A stretch of 64,000 nt of DNA from NCBI GenBank assembly GCA_001310415.1, contig BAXE01000001.1:434001-498000 (forward strand), read 5' to 3'. Shown in pieces: positions 60,691-64,000 of this stretch; positions within the stretch are counted from its first letter, which is position 1; the number at the start of each line of letters is the position of its first letter. The translations under genes and the position numbers were made by a program. This DNA is from Enterovibrio sp. JCM 19048. Lineage in GTDB: Bacteria > Pseudomonadota > Gammaproteobacteria > Enterobacterales > Vibrionaceae. The notes under the pieces were generated by a model. That model ran no database searches. It saw only the letters and a list, made by a program, of their open reading frames with translations, and was not told the origin of the DNA.

Positions 60691-61166
60691 GCCATTTCGA
60701 CTCCCGTCATCACGGTAGAAAGCGGATACACGCGCCCTACTTCCATGCGCGCCATGGCCTGCAACAACTTGGCCAGCACATGCGGGTTGTCCACGTCCAC
60801 CGGTGTGTTCACGTCAAAGCCCGTCCACTTGGCGACCATGTTGGTGTAATGGCTCGGGTCGTTGTTATCTTCCTTCGGCGCAAAGGTGCGGATAATCGCC
60901 GGAATGGTGTTAATCCCGCGCCGGTTGTAGCTCTTGAGGATTTTTGCCCCTGCTCGGAAGCCATATTCCGGCGAGATAAACGCCTCATAGTTGCGGTTAT
61001 GGTCTGGCGCGGTTTCCCCTTGCCAGTCGTTCCCTTTGCGGATATTCAGCGGGTTGTTATTGCGCACACCCATTGGCGCAGCGAGTCCGGTCATTTCAGC
61101 CACCTTGTCCCGTTTCCAGAAAATCAGGGCGGCGAGAACCGCCCCTGTGATAAGTGCCGCTTTCAT
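60687..61166 (-). CDS. Membrane-anchored lysozyme-like virion protein
   Basis: 159 residues. An N-terminal helix (ALITGAVLAALIFW) is followed by GVRNNNPLNIRKGNDWQGE, then FISPEYGFRAGAKILKSYNRRGI, and IIRTFAPKEDNNDPSHYTN, motifs of the phage/prophage muramidase-like structural protein family. It would open peptidoglycan during entry or release. It follows the large structural-like gene by three bases. Confidence 0.75.
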   Translation of the reverse strand: MKAALITGAVLAALIFWKRDKVAEMTGLAAPMGVRNNNPLNIRKGNDWQGETAPDHNRNYEAFISPEYGFRAGAKILKSYNRRGINTIPAIIRTFAPKEDNNDPSHYTNMVAKWTGFDVNTPVDVDNPHVLAKLLQAMARMEVGRVYPLSTVMTGVEMA

Positions 61167-61169
61167 GGC

Positions 61170-62404
61170 TTAACGGCTGATAGCGTTGCTGAGCAGCAGC
61201 GGTTCTTCGGAATACAGCGCTTTGACCGACACAAAATCAAACGCGCTCATGTTGGCCAAATCCAGCGCCGCTTCTTCTGTGTATTCGTCTGTATCGTCGA
61301 TAAACACGCTGATACGCGCATTTTTCATATCAATCACGAGGTTTTCGCCGTCCATACGGACGACATTCACCTTGATGATTTCAGCGCGGTATTTGAGTGT
61401 TTCTGGGAACGCTGGGTCGGCAAAGTACGCATGCAGTGAATCAAGGATAAAGTGCTGTTTGGCGTGCCAGTCCGTCGGCAGGACGCGCCCCATGTTCAGC
61501 GACAGTTCTTTGTGTGTGGCGTCCCACTTGCCATGGCCGATACCTTCGGCGCTGGCGGGGTTCATCACCCCAGACACGGTGCGAAGTGTTGAACCTGGGC
61601 GCTCGCTGTAAAGGGTCAATCCCTCAATGTTACCGGCGCGGAAGTCGGCCAGCTCTTGGTCAGTCAGCTGGGTTTTATCAATCACCGCGACTTCGAGAAT
61701 TTCCCATTTCTGGTTGCCGGAATGGTTCCATTGCTCACCGAGGTGAAATTGCAGGTACGCCGGTTTGGACGTGTCCAAGGTGGCGAAATCATCCCTGTAC
61801 AAGACATGCACGTCGCCGCCGCTATTGGTGTACGCAACAGGGGCTTGGCTGACAATCAGAACGGTGTCACTGTTCCCGCCTTCATCACCGGAGGTGCCAA
61901 AGTTGTTTGAGCCGGTGTCTGTCAGGTTGCCAAATTCCGAGGTGATCATGCCGTTGGTCATGTTGCAGCGGAACAAGATGCGAAACGCCAAATCCTGCCC
62001 GTGCACGTTGGACGGTAAGGAAAAATCCGCTTGAGCGTCAACGTGTTCTTTTCCCCCGTGATTTCGAGCCGTTTCTCGCCATAGTTCGTGCTGATGTATC
62101 GCATGTTGCACTCGCGTTCGCGGTTCATCATGCGATACAGCCAGCCATTGCCTAACAGGCGGGTTGTGCCGTCTTCAAGGTGCCAGAATGCGCCCCCGAT
62201 TTGTCCCTGCCACCCTGAATAATCAATGTGCGTCGGGTCAACAAAGTGGCTGAATACTTTTTGCAGCAGGCCGTTGGGTAACAGGTTGGGAATGACTTTC
62301 TGCGCCTTGGGCGCGTTGTTCACCTTGTTGAACAGTTCACCAACAAGACCAAAAAGAAATTCGATTTTATTGCGGGCGCTGCCCTGTGGCAGTGTCAGGC
62401 TCAT
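61170..62404 (-). CDS. Phage structural protein, major capsid candidate (one apparent frameshift)
   Basis: About 411 residues when the frame is repaired near 62029 (one G missing, giving NTLTLKADFSLP). The N-terminus is MSLTLPQGSARNKIEFLFGL; the rest is beta-rich, with HGQDLAFRILFRCNMTNGMI and KYRAEIIKVNVVRMDGENLV. It is the largest gene of the cluster. Length and composition would suit a double-jelly-roll capsid protein, but I cannot recognise the family, and a baseplate or tail protein is not excluded. Confidence 0.5.
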
Positions 62405-63141
62405 CGTAAATACTCCGTGTAAATAACGGTGTCAGCGGCTGCGCCAGTCAGGTGCAGTTCGCCGTAAACGTCCAGTGAAAGTGAGAAGCCCGCGCCAAGC
62501 GTCAGGCCGTTGGTAGATTGGGCGGCATCGTCCGCACTCGGATAAATCACGACGTCAGCCGTGTTCGCGGCCGGTGCGGCCAGTTCGATGCGGCTGCGCG
62601 CTGGGTTGGCGGCAACCACCTTGGCCACGTCGGCCAGCGTGGCGGTTTGCTGGGTGAACGTGCGGTTGGCACGTTGGTAAACCCAAAGTGCCTGGTTGCC
62701 ACTGTGCACCTCGACCGTCTGTCCCGTTTTCAGCGCAACAGGTGGCAAGGCGTCCAGCGTGACGGGTTGTGCACCGTCAAAAGCGACCGGTTGCGCGCCG
62801 TCAAAACGCACACGCGGCAGCGCATCCAACGTCACCGGCTGCGCCCCGTCAAAGGCCACGGCAGGCAGGCTGGAAACGTCCACTTTCTGCCCGTCAGCCG
62901 GTGGCACGTAGCGGCCATAACCGGAAATCACCCGCACCAAGCCTGCTTGGTCGCCGGTCAGTTCGAGATAGACGTCGCCGCCGTCAGCGCTGGCGTCAAT
63001 CACCTGCGCCCCCTGCGCCAGTTCATAACTGCCACGCTTGGTGGTCACGCGCACTGTTGCCGGTGCGGTGTCGATGTAGATAAATTCCCCGACAAGGAAA
63101 AACTGGGCGCGCTCATACGGGTTAAGGGTTTGCTGGAACAC
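62401..63141 (-). CDS. Phage structural protein with FDGAQPV repeats
   Basis: 246 residues, GTG start behind AAGGGG. The N-terminus MFQQTLNPYERAQFFLVGEF is followed by a beta-rich domain, then short repeats AFDGAQPVTLDALP, RFDGAQPV and AFDGAQPVTLDALP (about residues 93-135), and a C-terminal beta domain (LGAGFSLSLDVYGELHL). The repeats suggest an elongated spike or fibre. It overlaps the capsid-candidate gene start by four bases. Confidence 0.5.
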   Translation of the reverse strand: MFQQTLNPYERAQFFLVGEFIYIDTAPATVRVTTKRGSYELAQGAQVIDASADGGDVYLELTGDQAGLVRVISGYGRYVPPADGQKVDVSSLPAVAFDGAQPVTLDALPRVRFDGAQPVAFDGAQPVTLDALPPVALKTGQTVEVHSGNQALWVYQRANRTFTQQTATLADVAKVVAANPARSRIELAAPAANTADVVIYPSADDAAQSTNGLTLGAGFSLSLDVYGELHLTGAAADTVIYTEYLR

Positions 63142-63144
63142 GGT

Positions 63145-63270
63145 TTATTTCCCCTTGAGTAAGTACATCAACACGGCCACCGACACAAAGCCGATGCCCG
63201 CAATCCAAAGGACGCGCTTGTCGGCCAGCGATGCCCCGCCGTCGGCTTTCATCTTGGCGAGTTCCATCAT
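63145..63270 (-). CDS. 41-residue single-helix phage protein
   Basis: MMELAKMKADGGASLADKRV then LWIAGIGFVSVAVLMYLLKGK: a short soluble part and one C-terminal helix with basic end. It begins inside the stop region of the preceding gene (TGATG-type overlap) and provides the ribosome site for the next gene. Likely a virion membrane protein. Confidence 0.5.
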   Translation of the reverse strand: MMELAKMKADGGASLADKRVLWIAGIGFVSVAVLMYLLKGK

Positions 63271-63677
63271 GGCTTGATGTTCTGGCTGTTCTGTTCACCC
63301 TGACTGCCGGACAAGCCCGCCAACATCTGCAAGTTTTCACTGTGCTTGTCGCCAAGCTGGTCGATGCTGCTCCCAGCGATGGACACGACCACACCCAGCG
63401 AGTCTTTGCCAAAGCCAAACGCCTTATCGACGGCACCGTCCACGCTGTCCAGCGCACGGCCGGTGACCTCGGCATTGGATGTCATGGCGAACTCGGCCGC
63501 CGACTCGGCAAAATCGAGCGACTTATCGACCGCGCCGTGGTCAGTGGCGGTAATGGTCATCGTTGAATTGTTGACGCCAGCGACCGACACACCGAGGTTG
63601 TCCCCGTGAATGGCATTTGTGCCGCCGACGTTGGTTGTCGTGGTGGTATTTTTACTTTCGCTTTTCTTACCGCCCAT
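63267..63677 (-). CDS. Hypothetical phage protein, Ser/Thr/Asn-rich N-terminus
   Basis: 136 residues: MGGKKSESKNTTTTTNVGG, then VSVAGVNNSTMTITATDHGA, an amphipathic middle (VDKSLDFAESAAEFAMT, VDGAVDKAFGFGKDSLGVV), and a Gln/Ser-rich end. No recognised family. It overlaps both neighbours by a few bases, as the whole cluster does. Confidence 0.5.
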   Translation of the reverse strand: MGGKKSESKNTTTTTNVGGTNAIHGDNLGVSVAGVNNSTMTITATDHGAVDKSLDFAESAAEFAMTSNAEVTGRALDSVDGAVDKAFGFGKDSLGVVVSIAGSSIDQLGDKHSENLQMLAGLSGSQGEQNSQNIKP

Positions 63678-64000
63678 TATTCCCCCGCAGGTCTAAAACT
63701 AATTGGCGAATACCGCCCTCATCCTCGACCACGCGAAAGCCTGCCCGCACATAAATCCGGTCAAGACCGGTGCGGGTCACTTGGCCACAGATACGCGCAT
63801 ACCCCTGACTTTTTACGGCGTCGATAAACACCGGCAGCCCTGCCCGCAGGTTGCGGCCAGCCAGCGCCATGACGAAATAATCGCTGTCGTTATCAACCAG
63901 CCCGACAAAGCGCAGGGACACGCCCTCGCCGGTCAGGTGGTAGAAACTGGCGCGCTTGTCCCGCACCAGTTTTTCGCAATAGGCGAACTGCTCGCTGGCG
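63667..64000 (-). CDS. GNAT-like protein (partial, 5' end outside window)
   Basis: The frame is open to the right edge. The visible C-terminal 110 residues contain FYHLTGEGVSLRFVGLVDN, then YFVMALAGRNLRAG and DRIYVRAGFRVVEDEGG, the last resembling the end of a GNAT acetyltransferase fold (Y-x-R-x-GF-x-V). A GTG at 63966 could start a shorter protein, but the open frame upstream (AYCEKLVRDKRAS) reads as coding. Confidence 0.4.
   Translation of the reverse strand, partial: ASEQFAYCEKLVRDKRASFYHLTGEGVSLRFVGLVDNDSDYFVMALAGRNLRAGLPVFIDAVKSQGYARICGQVTRTGLDRIYVRAGFRVVEDEGGIRQLVLDLRGNNGR

Overview
The window looks like a stretch of Vibrionaceae chromosome 1 near the replication terminus. Its left part (potCBA, a membrane protein, bax, a DUF2987-type gene, ttcA, uspE, fnr, a TauE-like gene, ccoS-I-H, ccoPQON, then a FIST protein with a hybrid kinase) follows the order I remember for Vibrio cholerae next to dif1 and the CTX/RTX locus. 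That comparison is from memory, and the genus is not resolved. A near-consensus XerCD dif site lies at 58353-58380, which agrees with this placement.

Layout. 1-19800: housekeeping and respiration: spermidine/putrescine ABC transporter, tRNA thiolation, universal stress protein, FNR, cbb3 oxidase and its assembly genes, and a FIST/hybrid-kinase signalling pair. 19886-34955: Calvin-cycle genes. On the minus strand are cbbL, cbbS, cbbQ, cbbO and cbbR1 behind a TRAP solute-binding gene; on the plus strand are aldolase, phosphoribulokinase and fructose-bisphosphatase. Between them are an aldo-keto reductase, a Gfo/Idh/MocA oxidoreductase and TRAP permease genes. 35115-53597: a Ralstonia-type NAD-reducing hydrogenase (hoxFUYHWI) behind an IMPase-like phosphatase, then hypA, hypB, a HoxA/HupR-type sigma54 activator, hypCDE, hupE, hypF, a second cytoplasmic (sensor-like) NiFe hydrogenase and its own protease. 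53594-57954: a PAS hybrid kinase with HPt, a receiver-kinase fusion and a second cbbR. 58353-58380: dif. 58391-64000: an integrated phage-like element running past the right edge.

How it fits together. H2 oxidised by HoxFUYH would give NADH, RubisCO and PRK would fix CO2, and the high-affinity cbb3 oxidase would be the natural terminal oxidase. The sensor-like hydrogenase and the two kinases are likely to report H2. Two sigma54 (-24/-12) promoters, ahead of the phosphatase/hox unit and ahead of hyp, match the GAFTGA-bearing activator encoded in the cluster. A CTTAT-N7-ATA element at similar distances upstream of both cbbL and the aldolase gene may be a CbbR operator. Transketolase, epimerase, PGK and GAPDH are not in the window and would have to come from elsewhere in the genome.

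Caution. More than fifty apparent single-base indels break about 36 genes, including universally conserved ones such as ttcA, ccoO and ccoI. Most are the loss of one base from a run of identical bases, so I treat them as sequence or assembly errors and annotate the genes as whole. Coordinates for such genes span all fragments.
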